NCBI GenBank assembly: GCA_947626565.1
Contig: CANQSQ010000004.1
Coordinates: 1 to 64,000, forward strand
Direction of reading: 5' to 3'
Source: an uncultured Bacilli bacterium
GTDB lineage: Bacteria > Bacillota_I > Bacilli_A > RF39 > UBA660
Length of the DNA: 64,000 nt
The notes beneath the pieces were generated by a model. The model did not search any database. It saw nothing but the letters and a program-made list of their open reading frames with translations, and had not been told where the DNA came from. The position numbers were made by a program, and so were the translations under genes. Shown here in pieces: positions 49,901-57,550 of this stretch (position 1 is its first letter; the number at the start of each line of letters is the position of its first letter).

Positions 49901-51555
49901 AGGTTAATCCTCTTCCTGCTCATTATCGTTGTCTTAAGTGTAAAACCTCTATCTTCAATGATGATGACGGTAATTCTCTAGGAGCTACTTATTCATCAGG
50001 TTTTGATTTACCAGATAAAGAATGTCCTAACTGCCATATTCCTTTGTATAAGGATGGCCAAGATATGCCTTTTGCAACTTTCTTAGGCTTCAATGCTGAT
50101 AAAGTACCTGATATTGATCTTAACTTTTCTGATTTAAATCAAGCCAGTGCTCACGCTTATACGAAAGTTTTATTCGGTGCCGACAATGTTTATCGAGCTG
50201 GTACAATTGGTACTGTTGCCGATAAAACAGCCTTTGGTTTTGTAAAAGGTTATTGTGAGGAAAAACAATTAGGTAATATGCGTAATGCTGAAGTTGAGCG
50301 TTTAGCAATTGGTTGCACAGGCGTCAAAAGAACAACTGGTCAACATCCTGGTGGAATTGTTGTTGTACCAGATTATATGGAAGTTTCTGATTTTACTCCA
50401 TATCAATATCCAGCTGAGGACGCTACAGCTGAATGGCGAACCACTCACTTTGATTACCATTCTATCGACCAATGTTTATTAAAACTTGATATTTTGGGTC
50501 ATTCTGATCCAACCCAACTTCGCCTTATTCAACTTCAATCTAATACGGATATTATGAAAGTACCTCTAGATGATAAAGACACCATGAGCATCTTTACTTC
50601 AACCGAAGCTTTAGGGGTTACCAAAGAACAAATTATGTGTAATACCGGTACCTTAGGTATTCCTGAATTTGGAACTCCTTTTACCATTAAATTAGTTGAA
50701 GATACCAAACCAACTACTTTTGGTGAGTTAGTTAAAATATCTGGTCTATCGCATGGTACAGATGTCTGGTTAGGTAATGCTCAAGAATTAATTCAAAAAA
50801 ATATTGTTCCATTTAAAGAAACAATAGGCTGTCGTGATGATATTATGGTCTATCTAATGTATCACGGCCTAGAACCAATAAAGGCTTTTAAAATAATGGA
50901 ATTTGTTCGTAAAGGTCGTGCTAGTAAACCCAAAGACCATGATCAATGGGTAGAATATGAAAATCTTATGAAACAAGCTAATATTCCTGATTGGTTCATT
51001 GGTTCTTGTGCGAAAATTAAATACATGTTCCCTAAGGCTCATGCCTGTGCTTACGTTATGAGTGCCTTTAGAATTGCTTGGTACAAAGTTCATATGCCAG
51101 TATATTTCTATGCTTCTTGGTATTCTTCTAAAGCCACTGACGTTGATATTGTTTCCATGATTAATGGTTATGACGCTATCAAACATAAAATAGAAGATAT
51201 TCAGACTAAAGGTTTTGAAGCTTCTAATAAAGAAAATGGTCAAGCTGAAAGTTTAAAGATTGCCTTAGAAGCTACAGCTCGTAACATTAAATTTTTGAAT
51301 ATTGATTTATATAAAAGTGATGCTACCGTTTGGGTTGTTAAAAGCGATACTGAAATATATCCTCCTTTTAATGCCATCGACGGACTAGGTGATACTGTTG
51401 CTAAAAACATTGTCAAAGAACGTGAAATAAAACCTTTCTTAAGTATTGAAGATGTTCAAAGACGAGGCAAAGTTTCCCAAACTTTAATTGATAAAATGGT
51501 TGAAATGGATATATTAAAGGATTTACCTGATTCTAACCAACTAACTCTATTTTAA
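46927..51555 (+). CDS. polC: DNA polymerase III PolC-type alpha subunit
   Basis: 1542 residues, the replicative polymerase of low-GC Gram-positives. Order: N-terminal domain, OB fold (about 215-320), PHP domain starting HTHTKMSQMDG (about 330), inserted DEDD 3'-5' exonuclease (FVVFDFETTGFN at about 421, 'HNAKFDVSFLE'), second PHP part, zinc-finger-like CxxC pairs ('YRCLKC', 'KECPNC'), the palm motif PDIDLNFS (about 1061), and fingers. It ends QLTLF, the sliding-clamp-binding peptide. AAGGGGGA precedes the ATG. proS and rseP, its usual upstream neighbours, are not here. Confidence 0.97.
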   Translation: MEEKIKLLLDKINIDKETYQYFSDAKLTKIKINSKTNTWHVFIEKDTLLPLEILKELEAKKNLIDENASAIEFFFDIKNPDYSLYLEYFPYLLENLKEDLKIIEIYENSLILNDNYLTLSVTNDYEKEKLTPFLDKITCFYRRQGYKYDIDILVNHDTDVLEEIHQELDSVVIEEVTKPQPSTEKSSAPKKDKPFRREAKDPNAIIGRSISEEAIKIKNIIGEDNNIVVEGFVFGIELFESAVKEFSIITLKITDYTDSIYCKIFVRDKEEYKTICSKLSEGKWYKIRGYTKNDQYAKELVLNARDIIPIDKKADVINDLATEKRVELHTHTKMSQMDGVADEVDLVKQAIAWGHKAIAITDHNGAQGFPHVFNYVTSYNKGLEEGQTPFKAIYGTELTMIDDSVNIVIRPNDEIMLNQTFVVFDFETTGFNAGGADSIIEIGAVKIKDGIILEKYDELINPGCPLPDKITEVTNITDSMLADKDNEENAVKRFIAWFGDCPMVAHNAKFDVSFLEMAYKKYNLGTFTNPVIDTLELSRTMDNTYARHSLSALVKRYEVPWDESAHHRGDYDAEGTALVFHKMLNKLSNLNIEKMTDLDKLVSKEEIHKYGRAHHVNILVRNKTGLKNLFQLISLANTTYLYKTPRILRSEIERHREGLLIGSGCYESEVFTEARSKSDDELSNIIRFYDYVEVQPLECYDHLIQMGDFGTKVELAAHLEKIIRVTEEAGKIIVATGDVHHIKRSDKIYREIIVNQKVPGGGRHPLAKSGIKEIPSNHFRTTDEMLKDFDFLDSELAYRIVVENTNKIADLVDIVEVIIDTGGIPFSPRVKSDDGTSYLDCPRVVTDLVYTRAKDWYGEPLPHYIEERIATELYGDIVLKTIKEQLSSENLTPEALEDEAHSRLHNIILEGFDSVKDLIGQHLQNTSEEEITPEDLPKKIKKVLGGIIGGGFDPIYLIAQRLVKHSNDEGYLVGSRGSVGSSFVATMMGITEVNPLPAHYRCLKCKTSIFNDDDGNSLGATYSSGFDLPDKECPNCHIPLYKDGQDMPFATFLGFNADKVPDIDLNFSDLNQASAHAYTKVLFGADNVYRAGTIGTVADKTAFGFVKGYCEEKQLGNMRNAEVERLAIGCTGVKRTTGQHPGGIVVVPDYMEVSDFTPYQYPAEDATAEWRTTHFDYHSIDQCLLKLDILGHSDPTQLRLIQLQSNTDIMKVPLDDKDTMSIFTSTEALGVTKEQIMCNTGTLGIPEFGTPFTIKLVEDTKPTTFGELVKISGLSHGTDVWLGNAQELIQKNIVPFKETIGCRDDIMVYLMYHGLEPIKAFKIMEFVRKGRASKPKDHDQWVEYENLMKQANIPDWFIGSCAKIKYMFPKAHACAYVMSAFRIAWYKVHMPVYFYASWYSSKATDVDIVSMINGYDAIKHKIEDIQTKGFEASNKENGQAESLKIALEATARNIKFLNIDLYKSDATVWVVKSDTEIYPPFNAIDGLGDTVAKNIVKEREIKPFLSIEDVQRRGKVSQTLIDKMVEMDILKDLPDSNQLTLF

Positions 51556-51565
51556 GGAGAAAAAT

Positions 51566-51841
51566 ATGGAATATATAAGAAAAGATAATAGTAAAGTAAC
51601 TTTTACCACTATTTTAGAAGATACTAATAATGCTACTACTTTTAAGCATTTTAAAGGTAAACTTTATAAAATTATAACTATTGCTAAAGACTCAGAAGAT
51701 CTAAATGATATAGTTATTTATCAAGGACAATATGATGATAAACCATGTTGGTGCCGAAAAGTAGAGGAGTTTTTCTCAGAAGTAGATCATTCTAAATATC
51801 CTCATGTTGACCAAAAATATCGTTTTGAAAAAAATATATAA
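51566..51841 (+). CDS. DUF1653 protein
   Basis: 91 residues. 'FKHFKGKLYKIITIAKDSEDLNDIVIYQGQYDDKPCWCRKVEEFFSEVDHSKYPHVDQKYRFEK' follows the DUF1653 pattern (Y-x-H-F-K-G-x-Y ... V-x-Y-x-x-L-Y ... W-x-R-P-x-x-x-F). The role of the family is unknown. It lies 10 bases after polC. Confidence 0.75.
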   Translation: MEYIRKDNSKVTFTTILEDTNNATTFKHFKGKLYKIITIAKDSEDLNDIVIYQGQYDDKPCWCRKVEEFFSEVDHSKYPHVDQKYRFEKNI

Positions 51842-51885
51842 AAACCAAAACTTCTTTCGAATAATAAGTTGAAAGGAGTTTTTAC

Positions 51886-52746
51886 ATGAAATTTTATACG
51901 GCTAAATATGATCGCGTTTTTAAAACTATCTTTTGTAATGAAGATAATCCCCATCTAATGAAAGAACTTTTAGAAAGACTTTTACATCTTAAAATTACTG
52001 AATTATCTTTTCTTTCCAATGAATTAACCCTAGAAAGTATTAATGAACGTTCTAAAACAGTTGATGTCTTAGTAAAAACAGATAATAAATATATTCACAT
52101 TGAAATAAATTCTTCTAATCCTAACTATTTACACCAACGTAACTTTATCTATTTTTCCTCTATTTTTTCTAAGAAGACTAAAAAGGACACAGATTTTGAC
52201 TTAGAAACAGAGTTTATTCATATTGATTTTACTTATGGACTAAGTAAAAAATATCCTACAGAAGGAATTTATTATCTCATGAATAAAGAGGGCCTAATGT
52301 ATATCGAAAAGTTTAAAATCATCGAGTATAATATGGACAAAATTATGCAGTATTGGTATACTCTAGATAAAGAAAACATTACTAAATATAAGCATTTAAT
52401 AATGCTAGATTTAGATAAAGAAAACTTAAAAACTTTATCCAAAGGAGATGCCTTTATAATGAATTATGAAAAAGATGTCACCACTTTAAACGAAAAAGAA
52501 ACATTCCAAAGTGCCATGACCTATGAAGAAGATCAATTACTAATTATGAATACTGAGAAAAAAATATCGTATCAAGAAGGTCTAATTCAAGGCCAAAAAG
52601 AGGGACAAAAAGAAGGCTTACAACAAGGTCTAAAAACTGCTAAAACAGATTTAGCAAAAATTATGCTCCAAAATAATGAACCAGTTGAAAAAATAGTCAA
52701 ATACACTGGTCTATCTATAGAAGAAATAAAAAACATAAAGGATTGA
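51886..52746 (+). CDS. Rpn/YhgA-type PD-(D/E)XK nuclease (transposase-like)
   Basis: 286 residues. 'YDRVFKTIFCNEDNPHLMKELLERLL' opens the domain, and 'TVDVLVKTDNKYIHIEIN' supplies the D ... E-x-N/K core of the PD-(D/E)XK fold found in Rpn recombination-promoting nucleases and PDDEXK-family putative transposases. The C terminus has Gln/Gly-rich 'EGLIQGQKEGQKEGLQQGLK' repeats and a helix-turn-helix-like 'EKIVKYTGLSIEEIKNIK', both usual for this family. It is intact, with no flanking inverted repeats, so it is probably not currently mobile. Confidence 0.75.
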   Translation: MKFYTAKYDRVFKTIFCNEDNPHLMKELLERLLHLKITELSFLSNELTLESINERSKTVDVLVKTDNKYIHIEINSSNPNYLHQRNFIYFSSIFSKKTKKDTDFDLETEFIHIDFTYGLSKKYPTEGIYYLMNKEGLMYIEKFKIIEYNMDKIMQYWYTLDKENITKYKHLIMLDLDKENLKTLSKGDAFIMNYEKDVTTLNEKETFQSAMTYEEDQLLIMNTEKKISYQEGLIQGQKEGQKEGLQQGLKTAKTDLAKIMLQNNEPVEKIVKYTGLSIEEIKNIKD

Positions 52747-52753
52747 TATTATT

Positions 52754-54151
52754 ATGACTAACACACTTCTAATAAATAAAGATCATAAAATTAAAAATTC
52801 TTATTTTAACAAGGTAAAATTACAAAAAATAAAAAATTATAAAGATGAAGAAATTCTCATTGAAGAAAATACTTATCAAGCCTTTTTAAAACTTCAAGCT
52901 TTTTTAAAAACAAAAAAAATAACTATTGCTATTGATAGTGCATATCGTTCTTTAGAAGACCAAGAAAAATTATATTATGACTATACTAAATATTATGGTG
53001 AAGATTATGCTACCAAAATAGTTGCTCCTGTTGGTTACAGTGAACATCATACTGGACTAGCTATAGATATTGTCGTTTTAATAAATAATCACTTTCCAAA
53101 AGATAACACTGAAGTCCTAAATCATATAGAAGAGTATCAAAGATTAGTTCCTTATTTATCTAAATTTGGCTTTATCATTCGTTATCCGGAAGGTAAAGAA
53201 AATATTACTGGGTATCCTTATGAACCATGGCACATTCGCTATGTTGGTTCTTTTGTAGCTTCTATAATTGCTCCTAAAAATTGGACCTTAGAAGAGTATC
53301 ATCAAAATTTTAGTGGTTTAATTGCTATCAATAAAGAAAAAAATATGACTTCTTTTGATGTTGTTCATGAAATTTCAAAACTATTTGGTCTTAAAAAAGT
53401 AGGTCATACTGGTACTCTTGACCCCTTAGCAGAAGGGGTTTTAATTGTCGCTATAGGGAAGGCTACCAAAATAGTTGAACTAGTAACAGCTGAATATAAA
53501 GAATATATTGCTAGTGTTAATCTTGGCTATGAAACAGATACTCTTGATATTACTGGCAAAGTAACCATTAAAAAAACTCTTCCTAAAGACTTAGCCATAA
53601 AAGAGGTTATAAAATCTTTTCAAAAAACCTATTATCAAGAAGTACCTCTTTATTCAGCTATCAAAGTTCATGGCAAGAAACTATATGAATATGCCCGTAA
53701 TAATATAGATATTACTCCTCCACAAAAAGAAGTAACTATAAAAGAAATAGAACTACTAAACCAAACACCTACTAGCTTTACTTTTAAAGCCCTAGTATCC
53801 AAAGGTTGTTACATAAGAAGTTTAATCCGTGATATTGCCCATGCTTTAAATACATATGGTACTATGAGTTCCTTAATAAGAACTAAGCAGGGTAATGTTA
53901 CTTTAGAAAAGACTTCAACCCTACAACAAGTAAAAGAGAACCATTATCACTTACTGGCCATAACCGATGTTTTAAATTATCCAGTAATTACGGTTACTGA
54001 TCAATTAAAAGCTAAAATAATTCATGGTTGTAAAATAAAAAACACTTTTTCCATAACAAACAAAGTCATTTTTCAAGATAAAGATAATAACTTACTTGGT
54101 ATTTATGAAGTTCAAGATGATAATTTAATAGTTTGGAAGAACTTTATTTAA
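52754..54151 (+). CDS. truB: Fusion of VanY-type D,D-carboxypeptidase and TruB tRNA pseudouridine synthase
   Basis: 465 residues in one frame. Residues about 40-185 are a VanY/M15B peptidase ('DSAYRSLEDQEKLYYDY', 'GYSEHHTGLAIDI', 'EPWHIRYVG' with all zinc and catalytic positions). From residue 187 a full TruB follows: 'GLIAINKEKNMTSFDVV', catalytic Asp223 in GHTGTLDPLAEG, 'VPLYSAIKVHGKKLYEYAR', 'GCYIRSLIRDIAH'. TruB makes pseudouridine 55 in tRNA in the cytoplasm, while VanY enzymes usually act outside. No signal peptide is visible. No stop, ATG, GTG or ribosome site lies at the junction. Confidence 0.85.
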   Translation: MTNTLLINKDHKIKNSYFNKVKLQKIKNYKDEEILIEENTYQAFLKLQAFLKTKKITIAIDSAYRSLEDQEKLYYDYTKYYGEDYATKIVAPVGYSEHHTGLAIDIVVLINNHFPKDNTEVLNHIEEYQRLVPYLSKFGFIIRYPEGKENITGYPYEPWHIRYVGSFVASIIAPKNWTLEEYHQNFSGLIAINKEKNMTSFDVVHEISKLFGLKKVGHTGTLDPLAEGVLIVAIGKATKIVELVTAEYKEYIASVNLGYETDTLDITGKVTIKKTLPKDLAIKEVIKSFQKTYYQEVPLYSAIKVHGKKLYEYARNNIDITPPQKEVTIKEIELLNQTPTSFTFKALVSKGCYIRSLIRDIAHALNTYGTMSSLIRTKQGNVTLEKTSTLQQVKENHYHLLAITDVLNYPVITVTDQLKAKIIHGCKIKNTFSITNKVIFQDKDNNLLGIYEVQDDNLIVWKNFI

Positions 54152-54161
54152 CAACTTTTTC

Positions 54162-54190
54162 TTTACAAATCATCTATTTTATGGTATAAT
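54162..54190 (+). promoter_or_regulatory. Promoter of the J-domain/LysM gene
   Basis: TTTACA (54162-54167), 17 bases, TATAAT (54185-54190), 33 bases before ATG 54223. Confidence 0.75.
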
Positions 54191-54222
54191 AGGCTAGGTC
54201 TTTCAAAAAGGGGGAATTGGTT

Positions 54223-55701
54223 ATGGATACCAAAGAATTTAAAGACTATTATAAAATATTAGATATTAATAGCAATGCTACTGCTGAAGAAATAAAAAAA
54301 GCTTATCGTACTAAAGCTCACAAATATCATCCTGATAATTATGCTAATGCAAGTGATGAAGTAAAAAAAGAATATGAAAATCTTTTAAAGGAAGTTACTG
54401 AAGCTTATAGTACTTTAAAAGATACTGTTAAAAAATATGACTATGATAAAAAATATCAAGCTTATTATGGTAAAAATAATGCAAACCAATCAGCTGATAA
54501 AAATACATCAAACAATAATCAATCAGCTAACAAAAATACATCAAATAATTACCAACAATCAGCTAACAAAAATACATCAAGTAACTATCAACAATCAGCT
54601 AACAAAAATACATCAAATAATTACCAACAATCAGCTTATAAAAATACATCAAGTAACTATCAACAATCAGCTAACAAAAATACATCAAGCAACTACCAAC
54701 AATCAGCTAACAAAAATACATCAAGTAACTATCAACAATCAGCTAACAAGAATACATCAAGTAACTACCAACAATCAGCTAACAAGAATACATCAAGCAA
54801 CTATCAACAATCAGCTAACAAAAATACATCACGTAATTACCAACAACAAACTAGCACAAATGATTTTACTAAACAAGCATATTATCAACATCATAATAAT
54901 GCCTATAAAAATGCTGGCCCAAAAAGAAGACAACATTCTGTTTTTGAAAGTTTAGTCAATGATTATAAAGCTGTTAGAAGAGAAGAAAGAAGATTTAATT
55001 TTGCTAAAAGACATAGATATTTTACTAGAAAAATTCATGATAGAGTAGATAGAGATGATCAATTTTATAAATTAAAAAATGGTATGCTACATGTTTATTA
55101 TGAAAGTTTATATCAATTCTATAATTTAACAAGTATAAAACTTGATACTCTACCAAGATATATTCTTAGAAATAGAAAATTTATTGGAACGGTACTTCTT
55201 TCATCATTTATCTTATTAAACGTTTCCAATCAAAAAGATATTGATATTGATGGCTATCAAGCTCCATATACAACAACCCAAACAACTACTGATGATAAAA
55301 ATTATATCAATATTACTCGTCACTATGAAATTAGAGGCGGTGATACCTTAACATCTATTTCTAAAGAATCTCAAACTCCAATTGCTACTATAGCTGAAAT
55401 TAACTCTTTCTATAGTGATTTAATTTATGTTGGCGATGTTATCACAGTACCTTACAAAATTGCTCTTGAAGATTTAGAGTATTATACAACTACTGTAAAA
55501 TATGATAAATCAAAATCACTTGATGATTATGCTAAAATGTATGAAACAACTAAAGAAGATATCATTGCTTTAAATAAAGATGCTATTACTAACATAGATG
55601 GTCAAGATGTAATTATGAGTGACTATATCTTAGTACCTAATTTCATTTCACGACAAAATTTAAAAGAATTAAAAAGTAATGTAAATAGTGCTCAAAAATA
55701 G
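54223..55701 (+). CDS. Membrane protein with N-terminal J domain, Asn/Ser-rich repeats and extracellular LysM domains
   Basis: About 492 residues. A DnaJ J domain (1-75, HPD at 36-38) is followed by about ten 12-residue repeats related to S-S-N-Y-Q-Q-S-A-N-K-N-T (about 88-205), a basic region, one transmembrane helix ('FIGTVLLSSFILLN', about 325-340), and a C-terminal part with a clear LysM ('YEIRGGDTLTSISKES ... DLIYVGDVITVPY') and a second weaker LysM-like segment. The J domain would recruit DnaK inside while LysM binds peptidoglycan outside. The client is unknown. ATG 54223 follows AGGGGG. Confidence 0.8.
   Translation: MDTKEFKDYYKILDINSNATAEEIKKAYRTKAHKYHPDNYANASDEVKKEYENLLKEVTEAYSTLKDTVKKYDYDKKYQAYYGKNNANQSADKNTSNNNQSANKNTSNNYQQSANKNTSSNYQQSANKNTSNNYQQSAYKNTSSNYQQSANKNTSSNYQQSANKNTSSNYQQSANKNTSSNYQQSANKNTSSNYQQSANKNTSRNYQQQTSTNDFTKQAYYQHHNNAYKNAGPKRRQHSVFESLVNDYKAVRREERRFNFAKRHRYFTRKIHDRVDRDDQFYKLKNGMLHVYYESLYQFYNLTSIKLDTLPRYILRNRKFIGTVLLSSFILLNVSNQKDIDIDGYQAPYTTTQTTTDDKNYINITRHYEIRGGDTLTSISKESQTPIATIAEINSFYSDLIYVGDVITVPYKIALEDLEYYTTTVKYDKSKSLDDYAKMYETTKEDIIALNKDAITNIDGQDVIMSDYILVPNFISRQNLKELKSNVNSAQK
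54481..54846 (+). repeat. 36-bp tandem repeats in the J-domain/LysM gene
   Basis: About ten 36-base units encode 12-residue repeats (consensus NKNTSSNYQQSA). Units differ by few synonymous or Ser/Asn changes, implying recent expansion. Confidence 0.9.
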
Positions 55702-55730
55702 CTTAAAATACCAAAAACGCTAAAAAAAGC

Positions 55731-55800
55731 TTGGTAAAAAATAATAATTGTGTTATAATGTTAAACAGAAAGGAGTGGGAAGAAAAAAATTCCCACTTCT
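55731..55800 (+). promoter_or_regulatory. rimP-nusA operon promoter and leader hairpin
   Basis: TTGGTA (55731-55736), 17 bases, extended -10 TATAAT (55754-55759). The leader then forms an 11-bp stem (about 55771-55781 with 55790-55800, core GTGGGAA/TTCCCAC) around an A-rich loop. An AGGAG inside the 5' arm is sequestered. The T-rich sequence after it is interrupted, so it may be a NusA-responsive attenuator or stability element rather than a plain terminator. Confidence 0.6.
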
Positions 55801-55820
55801 TATTATTTAGGAGGCTAAAG

Positions 55821-56084
55821 ATGAAAGAAGAAGTAGGAAACTTAGTTAATGCTGCCATCAAAGATTTAAATGTATATGTCGATGATGCCTATATTTCTGA
55901 AGAAGAAGGAAAGAAAATCTTTAATATTGTTCTTGATAGTTCTGAAATAATAGACTTAAATAAAGTCACAGAAGCCTCAAGAATAATTAATAACATCATG
56001 GATCAAAATAATGAATTACTAGAAGATATCGCTGAATTAGATATTTTTTCTAAAGAAAAAGGAGATGGTAATAATGAACGGTAA
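55821..56084 (+). CDS. rimP: Short RimP-like ribosome maturation protein
   Basis: 87 residues. 'EEGKKIFNIVLDSSEIIDLNKVTEASRIINNIMDQ' matches the RimP N-terminal domain (E-G-x6-[IV]-x-[IL]-D ... D-[IL]-x-x-[CV]-x-x-x-S-x-x-[IL]). The 'LEVSSPG' block and the whole C-terminal SH3-like domain of the usual 150-residue RimP are absent. RimP helps 30S assembly. Position ahead of nusA confirms identity. ATG 55821 follows AGGAGG, and the 3' end overlaps nusA by 11 bases. It is either a minimal RimP or a degraded one. Confidence 0.65.
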   Translation: MKEEVGNLVNAAIKDLNVYVDDAYISEEEGKKIFNIVLDSSEIIDLNKVTEASRIINNIMDQNNELLEDIAELDIFSKEKGDGNNER

Positions 56085-57267
56085 AGAATTTAAAAAAGCT
56101 TTAGACAATATCGTTAAAGAAAAAGATATTGACCCTGAAGTAGTATATAGTGCTATGGAATTAGCTCTAACATCAGCTTATAAGAAAAATTTTAATTCTA
56201 AGACTAATGTTAAAGTATTATTTGACCGTGTAACTGGAGAAATAAAAGTTTATTCATACTTAACTGTTGTTAGTGATGACAAGATGACTAAGGAAGAATA
56301 TGATGATTATATCTTTGAAAGTTATGCTGATGATGATGAAAAAGATACTAAGAAAGAAGAAACAACTACAGAAACTGAAGAAGAAACTCCTAAAGAAAAA
56401 ACAATCTCATTCTTTAATCCAGAAATTGAGATTAAATTAAGTGATGCTAAAAAAATTGATAAAACCTTAGAAATAGGAGATACTATTGATACTGAAGTTA
56501 CTCCAAAAGATTTTGGTCGTGTAGCAACTTCAACTGCTAAACAAGTTGTTATTCAAAAAATAAGAGAAGCTGAAAGAAATAGTATCATGGAAGAATTTGG
56601 TGACAAACAAGATGAATTACTAATTGGTACAGTTGCTTTAGAAGATACCGATAACTATTTCATTGATTTAGGTAGAACTAATGGTATTTTACCTAAAAAA
56701 GATATTATTCCTGGTGAAAAAATTGAAATGGGTTCTCAAATTAAAGTTTATGTATCTAAAGTAGATAATTCCGGTAAAAATTTACTTATTCTTTTAAGCA
56801 GAACTCATTATGGTTTTGTTAAAAGATTATTTGAATTAGAAATACCAGAATTATCTGATGGAACAGTTATGCTTTACAGTGTTGCTAGAGACCCTGGAAA
56901 TAGAAGTAAAGTAGCTGTATATTCTGAAAATCCTAACATTGATCCAATTGGAGCTTGTATTGGTGAAAAAGGAACTAGAATTGCTCGTATAATTGAAGAA
57001 TTACACGGTGAAAAATTAGATGTTGTTAGATATGATAGTGATCCAGCTGTTTTCATTGAAAACGCTTTATCACCAGCTAAAGAATTAACAGTAGCTATTA
57101 CTGATCCTAAAAAACAAGAAGCCATGGTTATTGCTGATGGTGACAACTTTTCTTTAGCCATTGGTAAAAAAGGTCAAAATGCTCGTTTAGCCTCTAAATT
57201 AACTCATTATAAAATTGATATTAAGTCAACTGATCAAGCTCGTGAAGCTGGTATTAATTTCCGTTAA
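56074..57267 (+). CDS. nusA: Transcription termination/antitermination factor NusA
   Basis: About 397 residues: N-terminal RNA-polymerase-binding domain, an acidic insertion (about 80-115, 'DDDEKDTKKEETTTETEEE'), S1 domain ('GTVALEDTDNYFIDLGRTNGILPK'), and two KH domains ('GACIGEKGTRIARIIEELHGEKLDVV' and 'LAIGKKGQNARLASKLT'). It lacks C-terminal acidic repeats, as usual in Firmicutes. ATG 56074 is 9 bases from AAAGGAG. The acidic insertion within the N-terminal domain is longer than usual. Confidence 0.93.
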   Translation: MNGKEFKKALDNIVKEKDIDPEVVYSAMELALTSAYKKNFNSKTNVKVLFDRVTGEIKVYSYLTVVSDDKMTKEEYDDYIFESYADDDEKDTKKEETTTETEEETPKEKTISFFNPEIEIKLSDAKKIDKTLEIGDTIDTEVTPKDFGRVATSTAKQVVIQKIREAERNSIMEEFGDKQDELLIGTVALEDTDNYFIDLGRTNGILPKKDIIPGEKIEMGSQIKVYVSKVDNSGKNLLILLSRTHYGFVKRLFELEIPELSDGTVMLYSVARDPGNRSKVAVYSENPNIDPIGACIGEKGTRIARIIEELHGEKLDVVRYDSDPAVFIENALSPAKELTVAITDPKKQEAMVIADGDNFSLAIGKKGQNARLASKLTHYKIDIKSTDQAREAGINFR

Positions 57268-57275
57268 GAGGTTTT

Positions 57276-57539
57276 ATGAAAGTACGAAAAATTCCATTAA
57301 GGACATGTGTAGTAACTAAAGAAAATCTTCCTAAACAAGAACTTTTACGAATTGTTAAAAATAAAGAAGGCGAAGTAAAAGTTGATGAAACAGGAAAGTT
57401 AAACGGGCGAGGAGCATATATTAAAAAAGATATGGCTGTTCTAGAACAAGCTATAAAAACAAAAATATTAGACAAAAAATTAGAATGTGAAATAGGGGAT
57501 AATATCTATGAAGAATTAAAGAAAATAATAGAAAAGTGA
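57276..57539 (+). CDS. ylxR: YlxR/RnpM family RNA-binding protein
   Basis: 87 residues. 'RKIPLRTCVVTKENLPKQELLRIV' and 'GRGAYIKKD' are the YlxR (DUF448) signatures. The family binds RNA, and the Bacillus member has been reported to modulate RNase P. It lies in its normal place between nusA and infB; its stop overlaps upstream infB sequence. YlxQ, the L7Ae-like gene that normally follows, is absent. Confidence 0.9.
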   Translation: MKVRKIPLRTCVVTKENLPKQELLRIVKNKEGEVKVDETGKLNGRGAYIKKDMAVLEQAIKTKILDKKLECEIGDNIYEELKKIIEK

Positions 57540-57550
57540 GGTGGGTCTTT

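Noticed and set aside
54437-54955. Long alternative frame (172 codons) across the J-domain gene repeats
   Set aside because: The 36-base repeat period keeps all frames open. The J-TM-LysM frame has domain signatures and this one has none.
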